From contig JACQVH010000059.1 of NCBI GenBank assembly GCA_016209895.1, forward strand, positions 1 through 59,027: a stretch of DNA of 59,027 nucleotides, in the 5' to 3' direction. The stretch comes from Candidatus Hydrogenedentota bacterium (GTDB lineage: Bacteria > Hydrogenedentota > Hydrogenedentia > Hydrogenedentales > SLHB01). Every line of letters begins with the position of its first letter. The stretch's first letter is position 1. The notes beneath the pieces were generated by a model. That model was not told the origin of the DNA and ran no database searches. It saw only the letters and a program-made list of their open reading frames with translations. Position numbers and translations under genes: made by a program. Shown here piece by piece: positions 41,167 to 49,860 of this stretch.

Positions 41167-44100
41167 ATGCCTAATCTCGATGCGGAACGGAAGATTGAAG
41201 CCGTTCAAATCCGGCGTCGAATTCGTGAAATCGAAGAGACCATTTACCGCCAACGTACGCTGATTCAAGACATCCAGGCAGTAGTGACAGGGCCGGGAAA
41301 GGGGCCGGAACGCATGCCTCGGTCCGGTTGGAAACCGTTCAAGGTGCTGACGCGCTGGGGTGGATTCGACCAGACCACGTGGTTCAAGATCAATGTGACG
41401 GTTCCGGCGGCAATGAAAGGGCATCGCGTGGTGGCTTTGGTGCGGCTGGGGGGTGAATCGCTGGCGTATTTGAACGGCAAGCCGAGTCAGGGTCTCGATA
41501 ACAACCGGGACGAGATCTATTTGGTCCAGAGGGCCACGGGCGGCGAGCGGTTTCAGATCGTGTTGGAGTCGGTGCCCAGCGTTCGCTTCGATGAGCATCA
41601 CTACTTCCAGTACGCGGACTTGGCGGTGATGCATCCACAGGTGTGGGATTTCTATTGGGACTGTCAGGTCGCGTACGAAGTGTGGGAAACACTGCCGGAC
41701 AACTATGCGCCGCAGCGGCAACTCATGGACCTCCTCGCGAGCACGGTGAAGAGTATAGACCTGCAGCACAAGGGCCAGCCCGCCTATTACGAATCCATTG
41801 TGCGGGGGCAACGTATGCTGCGCAACGGTCTCAAGGGATTCGAGACAAGTTACGGGATGGGCAAGTTGATCCTGGCCGGACACGCGCACATTGATACGGC
41901 GTGGCTATGGCCATTGCGGGAGACGGAGCGGAAGTGTGGACGCACGTTTTCCACGGTGCTCAACCTCATGGAACGATACCCGGAATACCACTTCTCGTGC
42001 AGTCAGCCCGCGCAATACGAATGGATGAAGCGGTATTATCCCGAAATCTATGCCGGGATAAAGAAACGCGTGCGCGAGGGCCGCTGGGAACCGTGCGGCG
42101 CGCCTTGGGTCGAGCCGGATTGCAATATGCCGTCGGGGGAATCGCTGGTGCGGCAATTCCTGTTCGGCAATCGCTTTTTCCGGAAAGAATTCGGCGTGCA
42201 CTCGCGGTTGGCCTGGCAGCCGGACGCGTTCGGCTACTCATGGTCCATGCCGCAGATTATGAAGAAGGCGCAGATTGAGGCGCTGGTCACGACCAAGATT
42301 GATTGGAGCCGGTTCACTCAATTTCCGTACAGTTTCTTTCAATGGGAAGGCGTGGACGGGACGCGCGTCTTGGGCGTGATGCCGCCGCTGAATTACAACG
42401 GCAACCCGCTGCCCAAGGACTGCGTCCAGCACTGGAACCTGTTCAAGCAGAAAGAGAAAGTGGACGAGTTGCCGTTCTCGTTCGGTTGGGGCGATGGCGG
42501 CGGGGGCCCGACCATGAACATGCTCGAACACGGGAGGCGCCTGCGCAACGTCGTGGGAATTCCGAAGTGTGAGTTCGGCCGGATTCAGGACTGTGTTGAC
42601 CGGATGCGGGACCAAGTGAAGACCGAGGAACTGCCGGTATGGAACGGCGAGCTTTACCTGGAACTGCATCGGGGTTGTCAGACTACGCAGGGGCGCACCA
42701 AACGGAATAACCGGCAGTGCGAGGTGCAACTGCACGATGCGGAATTGCTGAGCAGCCTGGCCTCGATTCACGGGATCAAGTACGATTCCGGCCGGCTCAA
42801 CGAGGTGTGGAAGACGGTACTGACCAACCAATTCCACGACATTCTTCCGGGATCGTCCATCACGGAGGTCTACACGCAGGCCGAGCGGGATTATGCCGCG
42901 GCCAAGAGCACCATCGAACAGGTGACGGAGCGCGCCGTAACCCACTTGGCCGAGCGTATTGACACGCGCGGCGAGGGCGTTCCACTCATCGTGTTCAACA
43001 CGCTGTCCTGGGTGCGGGACGACGTGGCGCGGGCGCGTCTGAAACTTCCCAAAGGGCATTTCATGGTAGTGGATCAACACGGCGCTCCAGTAGCGCATCA
43101 GAAGATCGGCCCTGACGAGATTCTCTTCGAAGCTTCCGGCTTTCCGCCGCTGGGTTATGCGGTATTTCGCGTCGTTTCGGGAAGCGCACCGGCCAATCCG
43201 AGCGGTATGCTGAAGGCAGAGGCACAGTTGCTGGAAAACGATTTCTTGCGGATACGGCTAGATAAGCGCGGGACACTGACCAGCATTTATGACAAAGGCG
43301 AACATCGGGAAGTGCTGGCGGAAGGGCAACGGGGCAATGTGCTGCAATTGTTTGACGATCGCCCGCACGCCCACGACGCGTGGGATATTGACCACAATTT
43401 CGACGAGATCATGTGGGAACCGAGACCGGCGGAGCGGATCGAGGTCCTCGAAAAAGGCCCGGTGCGTGCGGTGATACGGTTGGTACGTACGACCGAGAAG
43501 AGCACCATTACGCAAGATATCACGCTGTACGCGAGCCGAGCGCGGGTGGATTTCGTGACGCAGGTGGACTGGTGGGAGAAGAAAGCGTTGTTGAAAGTCG
43601 CGTTTCCCGTGGAAGTGCACTCGACGCGCGCCACCTATGAAATTCAGTTCGCGACCATCGAGCGCTCGACGCACCATAATACCGCCTTTGACCGCGCGCG
43701 TTTTGAGGTGGCGGCGCAGCGCTGGGCCGATCTTTCGGAAGGCGATTATGGGGTCAGCCTGTTGAACGACTGTAAGTACGGCTATGACGTGAAGGGCAAC
43801 GTCTTGCGGCTGTCGTTGCTGCGCTCGCCGGTGGAGCCGGACCCGAAGGCCGACGAAGGGAAGCACGTTTTTACGTATTCGATATACCCGCACGCCTGGG
43901 GCTGGCGCAACGGTACCGTGCAGGAAGCGGCGCAACTGAGCGTGCCGCTAGTGGTGCAGGCGGCGTCGGCCAAGGGCGGGCCGTTACCGAGTGCATACAC
44001 ACTGGCGTCAGTGGATGCGGGGCACGTCATCCTCGACACCGTGAAGCGCGCCGAAGACTCGAATGCGCTAATCTTCCGACTTTACGAAGCTTACGGCCAG

Positions 44101-44256
44101 CGCGGGGAAGTAACGCTCACGTTCGCGCGACCGCCGAGGAGAGTTTCGGAATGCGACCTGATGGAAGAGAACGACCTGCCGGTGAAGCTACGCGGGGCGA
44201 CGGTAAAGTTCCGCGTGAAGCCTTATGAGCTACGGACGTTCAAAGTGACGTTCTAG
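41167..44256 (+). CDS. Alpha-mannosidase, GH38 family
   Basis: A 1029-residue GH38 enzyme that hydrolyses alpha-mannosides. The N-terminal Ig-like part precedes the catalytic barrel. HAHIDTAWLWPLRE near residue 238 carries zinc ligands, and the likely nucleophile is Asp in WQPDAFGYS near 349. A further conserved ELYLELHRGCQTTQGR lies near 497. The C-terminal beta-sandwich half (FLRIRLDKRGTLTSIYDKG) is typical for the family. No signal peptide is visible, so the enzyme is probably cytosolic. A GGAAGGG Shine-Dalgarno precedes the chosen ATG; a coiled N-terminal segment (residues 3-40) is present. Confidence 0.93.
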   Translation: MPNLDAERKIEAVQIRRRIREIEETIYRQRTLIQDIQAVVTGPGKGPERMPRSGWKPFKVLTRWGGFDQTTWFKINVTVPAAMKGHRVVALVRLGGESLAYLNGKPSQGLDNNRDEIYLVQRATGGERFQIVLESVPSVRFDEHHYFQYADLAVMHPQVWDFYWDCQVAYEVWETLPDNYAPQRQLMDLLASTVKSIDLQHKGQPAYYESIVRGQRMLRNGLKGFETSYGMGKLILAGHAHIDTAWLWPLRETERKCGRTFSTVLNLMERYPEYHFSCSQPAQYEWMKRYYPEIYAGIKKRVREGRWEPCGAPWVEPDCNMPSGESLVRQFLFGNRFFRKEFGVHSRLAWQPDAFGYSWSMPQIMKKAQIEALVTTKIDWSRFTQFPYSFFQWEGVDGTRVLGVMPPLNYNGNPLPKDCVQHWNLFKQKEKVDELPFSFGWGDGGGGPTMNMLEHGRRLRNVVGIPKCEFGRIQDCVDRMRDQVKTEELPVWNGELYLELHRGCQTTQGRTKRNNRQCEVQLHDAELLSSLASIHGIKYDSGRLNEVWKTVLTNQFHDILPGSSITEVYTQAERDYAAAKSTIEQVTERAVTHLAERIDTRGEGVPLIVFNTLSWVRDDVARARLKLPKGHFMVVDQHGAPVAHQKIGPDEILFEASGFPPLGYAVFRVVSGSAPANPSGMLKAEAQLLENDFLRIRLDKRGTLTSIYDKGEHREVLAEGQRGNVLQLFDDRPHAHDAWDIDHNFDEIMWEPRPAERIEVLEKGPVRAVIRLVRTTEKSTITQDITLYASRARVDFVTQVDWWEKKALLKVAFPVEVHSTRATYEIQFATIERSTHHNTAFDRARFEVAAQRWADLSEGDYGVSLLNDCKYGYDVKGNVLRLSLLRSPVEPDPKADEGKHVFTYSIYPHAWGWRNGTVQEAAQLSVPLVVQAASAKGGPLPSAYTLASVDAGHVILDTVKRAEDSNALIFRLYEAYGQRGEVTLTFARPPRRVSECDLMEENDLPVKLRGATVKFRVKPYELRTFKVTF

Positions 44257-44306
44257 CGCCGAGCGAGACGTCTGCACTTCTTATTCCACACACCACATTC
44301 CGCATT

Positions 44307-45599
44307 CTACTTGGCCCATTCCGCTCTGGGCGGCTTCGCGTAGTCGGCGTAACGGTCGGCGACTTTGGCGTCCTCGGCGTTGCCGGAGTGCACGTAGATA
44401 CGGTAGCGAAACGTAAGCGACTCGCCGCTCTTCAGCGTGTGATCGCCGTTCTGTGCGCCGTTGGTAAAGGCGGCCAACCCGAAACAATTCGCGCCCATCA
44501 GGCCGTAGTCGCGTACGTGCCAGCAGGTCGGATGGCGGAAGTTATCGGGATGGTCGAACACGGCGACGCCGCGCATCCCCGTGCCTTCGATGGCGCCTGA
44601 ATAGTCGCACCACTCGGATGGCTTGCCCCAGCAGGCCGCCATACCCTTGCCGCCGCCAGCATTGGTAATAATACCTTGGCCGGCTTTCTCGGTGATGTCA
44701 TCGCGGATGCGGAACCCGACGAGACCGCCTTCCTTGGTGTCTTTGAACAGCGCGTCGCCGTAGGCTGCGGTAAGTTTTACGGTGACGTCAATCAATCGCC
44801 CACGGGCTCGAAAATCGGCGAATTGCGTGACGGTGGGGTTCTGCTCTTGTTTTTGCACGGTCTTCTTGGCCTCAATCCAGCCGTTCGGGTCTGCGGAACC
44901 GGTGGTATAAAAGCGGTATTCGCGCTCTTCCGACAGCACCGACTTGTGTTCCTTGTCCTGCCAGGTATTCTTTGCGTAAATCCAGCCGTAGGCATCCCCC
45001 GAACCGAAGGTGACGTCGTCCGAATGCTGGTAACCGGAATTCTCACCCTCGGTCCAACAGTCGGCGCCGTTCACGTTGCCGTAGGCTGTCCAAAACGACT
45101 TCTGGTGTGGATGATCCTGCGTGGTCATCTTCTCGCCCATGGGCCAGTCACGCGTGACGGTAACGCCGCCTTCGGCGTTTAACGGCCACAAGTAGGGCTT
45201 CTTCTGGTCATTCGAGTAGTAGTAAGCCGTCAGCAGTTTGTCTTCAATGCGTACCTCCAGGACGTCGCGGCCCTCCTGCTTCTTAATGTCAACCAACGGG
45301 GCTCTAGCGGGAGCTATTCTCTTTACCAAATACGTATGCGTGGAGCCCGCGGCTACTATGTCTGGTACGAACACAAACTCTCCACCACGAATAGTGGCCC
45401 GAAATGACTTCTCGCTATCCGCACCAACGACGAAGATCGTGCCTTCCGGGACGGGATCCTTATAGACCAGCGTCACCGGACTATGGAACAGAGTATGGTC
45501 TCCGACCTCCAGGCGTATCTTGTCGCCGCTCAGCCACTGCGCGCCGCATACGCCCACCACGAGCATCGTTACGATCAGAGTGCAAGATATCCGAAGCAT
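44307..45599 (-). CDS. Secreted DUF6807 (PmoA-like) protein
   Basis: A 430-residue protein with a signal peptide (LIVTMLVVGVCGAQWLSGD). The mature part matches DUF6807: DHPHQKSFWTAYGNVNGADC near 165, GFRIRDDITEKAG near 290 and HVRDYGLMGANCFG near 360. Such proteins are common in glycan-degrading planctomycete-like genomes, and their reaction is not known to me. It is convergent with the GH38 mannosidase. The 3' flank holds a GAATGCGGAATGTGG stutter word. Confidence 0.8.
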   Translation of the reverse strand: MLRISCTLIVTMLVVGVCGAQWLSGDKIRLEVGDHTLFHSPVTLVYKDPVPEGTIFVVGADSEKSFRATIRGGEFVFVPDIVAAGSTHTYLVKRIAPARAPLVDIKKQEGRDVLEVRIEDKLLTAYYYSNDQKKPYLWPLNAEGGVTVTRDWPMGEKMTTQDHPHQKSFWTAYGNVNGADCWTEGENSGYQHSDDVTFGSGDAYGWIYAKNTWQDKEHKSVLSEEREYRFYTTGSADPNGWIEAKKTVQKQEQNPTVTQFADFRARGRLIDVTVKLTAAYGDALFKDTKEGGLVGFRIRDDITEKAGQGIITNAGGGKGMAACWGKPSEWCDYSGAIEGTGMRGVAVFDHPDNFRHPTCWHVRDYGLMGANCFGLAAFTNGAQNGDHTLKSGESLTFRYRIYVHSGNAEDAKVADRYADYAKPPRAEWAK

Positions 45600-45744
45600 G
45601 ACACTCCCCTTCCTTGATTTTGCGTAGAGAGATGTACTTTAGCACAGGGACGAGAAGCCCGCAAACGCTCGGATGAGACCACAAATCCGCGTTCCGCGTT
45701 TGACCGATCCCCGCTCGCTGTGATAAATTCGGTGTTTCCCGGTC

Positions 45745-45821
45745 GGGCGACTAGCTCAGGTGGTTAGAGCGCCGTCCTCACACGGCGGAGGTCACTGGTT
45801 CGAGCCCAGTGTCGCCCACCA
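45745..45821 (+). tRNA. tRNA-Val(CAC), CCA encoded
   Basis: A complete cloverleaf. The acceptor stem is GGGCGAC with GTCGCCC, the D arm GCTC with GAGC, the anticodon stem CCGTC with GGCGG (one T-G pair), and the T arm ACTGG-TTCGAGC-CCAGT. The seven-base loop CTCACAC puts CAC at positions 34-36, decoding GTG valine codons. The discriminator A is followed by an encoded CCA. Confidence 0.95.
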
Positions 45822-45852
45822 ACTCACTCCCCAGGGTGGAAATCCTAACGTC

Positions 45853-46599
45853 TCAAGCCTGTGCTCGAGTCCCGAGAAGGAAATCGAGGAGTGCGCGGCT
45901 GTCATGGCCTCCGACGATGGCGGCGGTCACCCCGTTAGCGTGCGCCTGATATTGGACTTCGCTTGCGGCGCCGGCTTTCTCAATCGCTTCGGCGGCGCGT
46001 GTGCCCTCGCGAGCGAGTTCTATCTTGATGGGCTCGTCACAGCAATTGAACAGGAGTTCCACGACATCATCTTGTCCGTAGCGCAAGTGACGCGCCCCCA
46101 ACAATACCGTCTGGTGATGGCCGTCGGGAGTCCAGGTTGAGCTTTCCGGCAACGTTATCTTCAGGCCACGCTTTTCGAGAAGGCCGCGTATTGCCGGTAG
46201 ATCAGCGGGCACCTCGGCCTGGGCGGCGAGTGCGGGCACGTCGGTAGCGTTGAGGGCGAGAAAATCCGGCGTATGACCCGGATAACGTGGAAGTAGAATC
46301 GCCAACGTAACGACGACGGCCGCGGCCAGCGCGGCAACCGTCCACATCCAGAACGGAATGCGCACGCCGCGGCGACTGCCCGAACGCTGCGCCAATTCGG
46401 CGCGAAGGTTCCGCCAGACCTGATCGGGGCACGCGGACCGCACGCTCATGAGATCGGCCAGCCCGTTTTCGAAACGCATCTCGGCGGCCAACCGTTCGCG
46501 CTCGGCCGGCGCCAAAGACTGGTCAAACTCGGCGGCCTCGGCGGCGGACAACTCGCCGTCGAGGTACGCCGACCACAGCTTTTCTCGCTCTGATTTCAT
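45853..46599 (-). CDS. Membrane anti-sigma factor
   Basis: A 248-residue protein. The cytosolic N-terminal domain (LWSAYLDGELSAAEAAEFDQ) is an anti-sigma type, but it lacks the His-Cys-Cys zinc motif. One membrane segment (FWMWTVAALAAAVVVTLAIL) is near residue 85. The periplasmic part contains a Cys-Cys pair (LLFNCCDEPIKIEL) and HHQTVLLGARHLRYG. It overlaps the ECF sigma gene by 4 bases (ATGA), so it should sequester that sigma. The periplasmic Cys pair could sense metal or redox state; this is inference. Confidence 0.8.
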   Translation of the reverse strand: MKSEREKLWSAYLDGELSAAEAAEFDQSLAPAERERLAAEMRFENGLADLMSVRSACPDQVWRNLRAELAQRSGSRRGVRIPFWMWTVAALAAAVVVTLAILLPRYPGHTPDFLALNATDVPALAAQAEVPADLPAIRGLLEKRGLKITLPESSTWTPDGHHQTVLLGARHLRYGQDDVVELLFNCCDEPIKIELAREGTRAAEAIEKAGAASEVQYQAHANGVTAAIVGGHDSRALLDFLLGTRAQA

Positions 46600-47216
46600 T
46601 TTGCAGACTCGCTTCCTTTTCGAACTTCAGGTTCATCGGCGGCACGCGGTACCAGACGCGGAAACGAACGCACGATCCCGCGCTCCAGCGCATATTCCAA
46701 GAGCGCCTTGCGCATTTTGGCTCGGCCGCGGGAGAGGTGTGTCATCACGGTCCCGACGGGCATTTCCAATATCTCGGCGATCTCCTGGTACGAGAAGCGT
46801 TCCAACACGCGCAGGAGCAGGCAAGCGCGCTGCGCGGTCGAAAGCTGCCGGAAGGCGCGGTAGACTTCATCGCCGCACTGCTCCAGAAACTCGTCGGGAT
46901 CACGGAGCGCGTCGCGATAGCCCGGGGCGTCGCCAAGGGCGACCAAATCGGCTCCGCTCGTCTCCAGCGACGCGGGCGCGCGGCCGATTTCGCGATTCGC
47001 CACAAAGCACTTATTCAGCAGTATGCGGAACATCCAGGCCCGAAAATTGGTCCCGACGGCGAACTTGTGTCGGTTCTCATACGCCGCGAGAACGGCCTCG
47101 GAGAAAACGTCGTCCGCCACGCCCGAATCCCATACGTTCCGTAGCACGAACCGATAGAATTCGTGGCGATGTCGCTCGACCAGTCCGATGAACTCGCTAT
47201 CCTGCATCACATCCAT
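46596..47216 (-). CDS. ECF-type RNA polymerase sigma factor
   Basis: A 206-residue sigma70-family ECF factor. Region 2 reads VWDSGVADDVFSEAVLAAYE then FRAWMFRILLNKC. Region 4 reads LSTAQRACLLLRVLERFSYQ then EIAEILEMPVGTVMTHLSRG. A 30-residue charged C-terminal tail follows. It is translationally coupled to the anti-sigma gene. It lies at the downstream end of the leftward metal/thiol region, so it may control genes of that region. Confidence 0.93.
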   Translation of the reverse strand: MDVMQDSEFIGLVERHRHEFYRFVLRNVWDSGVADDVFSEAVLAAYENRHKFAVGTNFRAWMFRILLNKCFVANREIGRAPASLETSGADLVALGDAPGYRDALRDPDEFLEQCGDEVYRAFRQLSTAQRACLLLRVLERFSYQEIAEILEMPVGTVMTHLSRGRAKMRKALLEYALERGIVRSFPRLVPRAADEPEVRKGSESAK

Positions 47217-47264
47217 TATATTCCCCGCGAACCTCCATTTTATGTCAAGAATACGTTGGATTTG

Positions 47265-47972
47265 TCATCTCGCCAAGGAATCGTTCGATTCTTCGGGGAA
47301 ACTTCCGGTGAATCCGACGTTGCCCAACGCGGTTAGGATGCGTTGGCGGACAAAAGTTTCGTCTTCCAAAGCCACGACGATGGCTTCCTGCTTCGACAGC
47401 GAGACCCGCACGGATTGAACACTGGGTACGGCTTCCAATTTCTTCTTCGCGGCCATGGCGCAGCCTTCGCACGTCATGCCGCTGATTGCAACGCGTAACA
47501 TTTCGCCGTTGCCCGGTGGATTTGGCGGGACGATTCCGCCGCTGACTTGGCCCACATAATAAGGAAAAAGCATGATTGCTAATGCAAGGACAGACAGCAG
47601 CCAGACCGGGGTCCAGCCCTTAATCCGCAGCGTTCTACCCTCGTGCCGGATGCCGGCACAGCAAGCCGGGCGGGTTGCGCTTTGTAGGCTCGCAGCAATC
47701 ATCTCTCGGCTCGGCATGCCGTCGCCCGCATACCAGCGACACGCCATGCCAAAGTCGCTGCGCATTCGAGCTTCCGGCTCGACATCAATCCCGTCCACCA
47801 AAACCGTGGGCGAGCCCAGAAAGCGGCGACGGACGGCTTCGTCCGGAGTCGTAATCTCGACGAATGTGATGTCGGCCTCGATCTGCAATTCGGACGCCAC
47901 GCCCCGAATCCGTTGGACCGTCGGTTCGCAGTTCGGGCATCCTGCGAAATAGAGAACCTCGACTTTCTTCAT
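47265..47972 (-). CDS. Thioredoxin-like / membrane / HMA-domain fusion
   Basis: A 235-residue protein with an unusual fusion. Residues 1-100 are thioredoxin-like with CPNC at 12-15 (LYFAGCPNC) and GSPTVLVDG near 53-61, like small DF-type (seleno)proteins. A Cys-Cys pair is at 104-105, one membrane segment at 120-140, and a C-terminal HMA metal-binding domain with GMTCEGC (Cys 168 and 171). The ATG at 47972 has AGGAGA upstream. It is the second gene behind the MerR-type promoter. I infer that it passes a thiophilic metal such as Hg or Cu between thiols at the membrane; it could replace MerT/MerP. It is not a standard MerT. Confidence 0.7.
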   Translation of the reverse strand: MKKVEVLYFAGCPNCEPTVQRIRGVASELQIEADITFVEITTPDEAVRRRFLGSPTVLVDGIDVEPEARMRSDFGMACRWYAGDGMPSREMIAASLQSATRPACCAGIRHEGRTLRIKGWTPVWLLSVLALAIMLFPYYVGQVSGGIVPPNPPGNGEMLRVAISGMTCEGCAMAAKKKLEAVPSVQSVRVSLSKQEAIVVALEDETFVRQRILTALGNVGFTGSFPEESNDSLAR

Positions 47973-48032
47973 GCTACTGTCTCCTGGGTGACGGGGGTCA
48001 TCTTGGGCCAAGACGACCCCCGTCGGTGTTGG

Positions 48033-48260
48033 CTATTTCGACGCACAGCACGAACGGCCCGTGCCCGGCTGGCCGTCGTCAGAGTTCCCTGGAAGTACCG
48101 GACACCGATCCTTACACACCGGTGCCCCGGTCAGCGGACAGATTATCTTGCCGGGACAATCCGGCCTTTCCGCCGCGAGAGCGGCAATGCCCATGGTCCC
48201 GAGGCCAATCAGTAGCGCGAGCAGAACGCCCGCCGTCCAGGTTCGCATCTTGACTCTCAT
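48033..48260 (-). CDS. Exported Cys-rich peptide under MerR-type promoter
   Basis: A 75-residue protein with a signal peptide (TAGVLLALLIGLGTMGIAALAA). The mature part of about 45 residues has six cysteines at 35, 41, 49, 53, 71 and 72 (DCPGKIICPLTGAPVCKDRC, then SCCASK). The first pair has CX5C spacing, the same as in the precursor at 51889-52323. AAGGAGG lies eight bases before the ATG. It is the first gene behind the MerR-type promoter at 48345-48376. No family is recognised. A periplasmic metal-binding peptide, possibly modified, is inferred. Confidence 0.7.
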   Translation of the reverse strand: MRVKMRTWTAGVLLALLIGLGTMGIAALAAERPDCPGKIICPLTGAPVCKDRCPVLPGNSDDGQPGTGRSCCASK

Positions 48261-48344
48261 CTTCGTCACCTCCTTCTAAAAAAATTGGCTTTCGATTGTG
48301 AGAACGGGAGACGCCTCCAGTCGCTCTCATTGCTTCATACTCAG

Positions 48345-48376
48345 AATCTACACTCTGCACCTGAGTGTAGAGTCAA
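48345..48376 (-). promoter_or_regulatory. MerR-type promoter-operator with 20-base spacer
   Basis: On the minus strand, TTGACT (48376-48371) is followed by a 20-base spacer, then TAGATT (48350-48345). The 9-base inverted repeat TCTACACTC/GAGTGTAGA with a 7-base centre (48347-48371) fills the spacer. An over-long spacer with a centred dyad is the hallmark of promoters that MerR proteins activate by DNA untwisting. It reads into the Cys-rich peptide and the thioredoxin-HMA fusion. Confidence 0.88.
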
Positions 48377-48431
48377 GCGATTAATTGGGATGCCCTAAAG
48401 GACCGGAATTAATGGGGTTAGCGAGTAGAGT

Positions 48432-48848
48432 CTAGACGCTCGCTACATTATCGGAGAGTTTTTCCATTACCGCGCACCGGCCCGTCGTCTCTTGTGTCCG
48501 GCAACGTACCAAGGCTGCCTCTAGTTCTTTTTGCAGTCTTTTTAGCTGTCTCAAGCGGTCACAGAGGTCAGACAACCGGCGTTCGATGAGACGTTGCACT
48601 TCCCGGCACGGGGCGGTGCGTCCGTCGCGGTAATCCAGTAGCTGCTTTACGTCGTCGAGCGTAAAACCGACGCTCTGAGCCGCGCGAATGAACTGGACAC
48701 GTGCGACAGCGTCCCGACCGTAAAGCCGGTAGTTTCCGTCCGAGCGCAGAGTAGCCGGGAGCAGCCCGACCCGCTCGTAGTACCGGAGCGTCGAGATCGG
48801 CAATTTGCAGGCGCGCGCCAACCGGCCAATCGTAAGGCTCTTTTCCAT
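48432..48848 (-). CDS. merR: MerR-family metal-responsive regulator
   Basis: A 138-residue MerR protein. The winged helix is LTIGRLARACKLPISTLRYY, with wing residues NYRLYGRDAV. A long dimerisation helix follows. Cysteines at 81, 116 and 125 have the same spacing (35 and 9) as the Hg(II) ligands Cys82, 117 and 126 of Tn501 MerR. This strongly suggests a Hg(II)-like thiophilic metal sensor. It is encoded 14 bases after the DsrE gene in the same orientation, so it is probably the last gene of the peptide-modification operon. It should act on the promoter at 48345-48376. Confidence 0.9.
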   Translation of the reverse strand: MEKSLTIGRLARACKLPISTLRYYERVGLLPATLRSDGNYRLYGRDAVARVQFIRAAQSVGFTLDDVKQLLDYRDGRTAPCREVQRLIERRLSDLCDRLRQLKRLQKELEAALVRCRTQETTGRCAVMEKLSDNVASV

Positions 48849-48862
48849 GAGGGCACCCGAGT

Positions 48863-49318
48863 CTACAGGACGATAATACTGTACCCTCGCGCGATCCATT
48901 TCACCAAACTCGGGTGGCCATTATAGGAATGGTTCAAGAATCCGCGTTGCTCTTCCGACAAGCGGTCCTTGACTTGGAACGCGGACGAACAATAGTCGCA
49001 GATTTCCTGAGTGACGCCCAGCTTCTTCAGATTCGCGTAGGCGCCATGCAGCTTGTGCTCGGGTTGTTCAAACTCTCTTGCCCAGGCGGTGCCCGCTCCG
49101 TCGAATAACAGTACGACATCGTAGCCGGCTTCTTTCAGTTCCGCAGCGTAAAGGAGCGCGTGAAGGGCGCGTGCAAGTCCCTCATGACTTTCGCTGCCGG
49201 CCTGCAAGATCACGACGAACTTCTGAGTCTTTGGGTCTTCGGCCCCTGAATTCGATACAGCGACCGCGCCAATGGCCAATACACTTAATGCAATCAAGAC
49301 AGGAATTCGTTTATTCAT
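48863..49318 (-). CDS. Exported DsrE-like protein
   Basis: A 151-residue protein with a signal peptide (RIPVLIALSVLAIGAVAVSNSG). The mature part has the DsrE/F fold pattern: KFVVILQAGSESHEGLARAL, then DVVLLFDGAGTAWAREF and GVTQEICDYCSSAFQVKD. The two cysteines in ICDYC could be a sulfur- or metal-handling site. AAGGAGCG precedes the ATG, and the gene overlaps tlpA by 8 bases. In this operon it probably handles thiols in the periplasm. Confidence 0.8.
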   Translation of the reverse strand: MNKRIPVLIALSVLAIGAVAVSNSGAEDPKTQKFVVILQAGSESHEGLARALHALLYAAELKEAGYDVVLLFDGAGTAWAREFEQPEHKLHGAYANLKKLGVTQEICDYCSSAFQVKDRLSEEQRGFLNHSYNGHPSLVKWIARGYSIIVL

Positions 49319-49859
49319 GGGTGTCGCTCCTTGAGGATTTCCGCGAGTCGTCATTTGTCTTGAGCGCTTCCACGATCTTCTTCTCAAAGTCCGGGTCCAG
49401 CGGGTGACCGTACCAGGCAACGCGGCCTTCCCGGTCCACGACGAACGCGGCGGGAATGGAATCCAATCCGAACACGCCCATGTAGTCGGACGCGGTCCGC
49501 AATTCATCGTCAATTGCGATTACGTAGTTCAAGTTCTCACCCTGCTTTTTCACAAATGCGCGCACCACTTCGGACTCTTCATCCGTGATGCCGACGATGA
49601 CCAAGCCTCGGTCTTTATACTGGGCGTGCAGTTCTGATAAGTGGGGAATACTTTCGCGACAGGGTGGGCACCAGGTGGCCCAGAATTCCAGGACGTACAC
49701 GTTTCGACCCTTTCCTTCCGAGAGGTTCACGGGACCGCCTTGCACCCACTCCTTGACGGTAAGCGGCTTCGCCGGCTCGCCTAGTGGAGCCGTGTCGCTA
49801 TCGGCCGCGAGTATCGCGGCGGTCAAACCCAATACCAACATCAGATGTATCGGCTTCAT
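49311..49859 (-). CDS. TlpA-like thiol-disulfide oxidoreductase
   Basis: A 182-residue periplasmic thioredoxin. It has a signal peptide (IHLMLVLGLTAAILAADS), an active site WATWCPPC near residue 62, and a conserved IPAAFVVDREGRVAW segment with cis-Pro. It starts one base before the HvfC-like stop and overlaps the DsrE gene. In an operon with a nine-cysteine exported peptide, it plausibly keeps precursor or metal-site thiols reduced, or sorts their disulfides. Confidence 0.9.
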   Translation of the reverse strand: MKPIHLMLVLGLTAAILAADSDTAPLGEPAKPLTVKEWVQGGPVNLSEGKGRNVYVLEFWATWCPPCRESIPHLSELHAQYKDRGLVIVGITDEESEVVRAFVKKQGENLNYVIAIDDELRTASDYMGVFGLDSIPAAFVVDREGRVAWYGHPLDPDFEKKIVEALKTNDDSRKSSRSDTHE

Positions 49860-49860
49860 T

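Noticed and set aside
45771-45788. Six-base anticodon loop with a GCCGT/ACGGC stem in the tRNA.
   Set aside because: It breaks normal tRNA spacing; the seven-base loop reading CAC fits all other arms.
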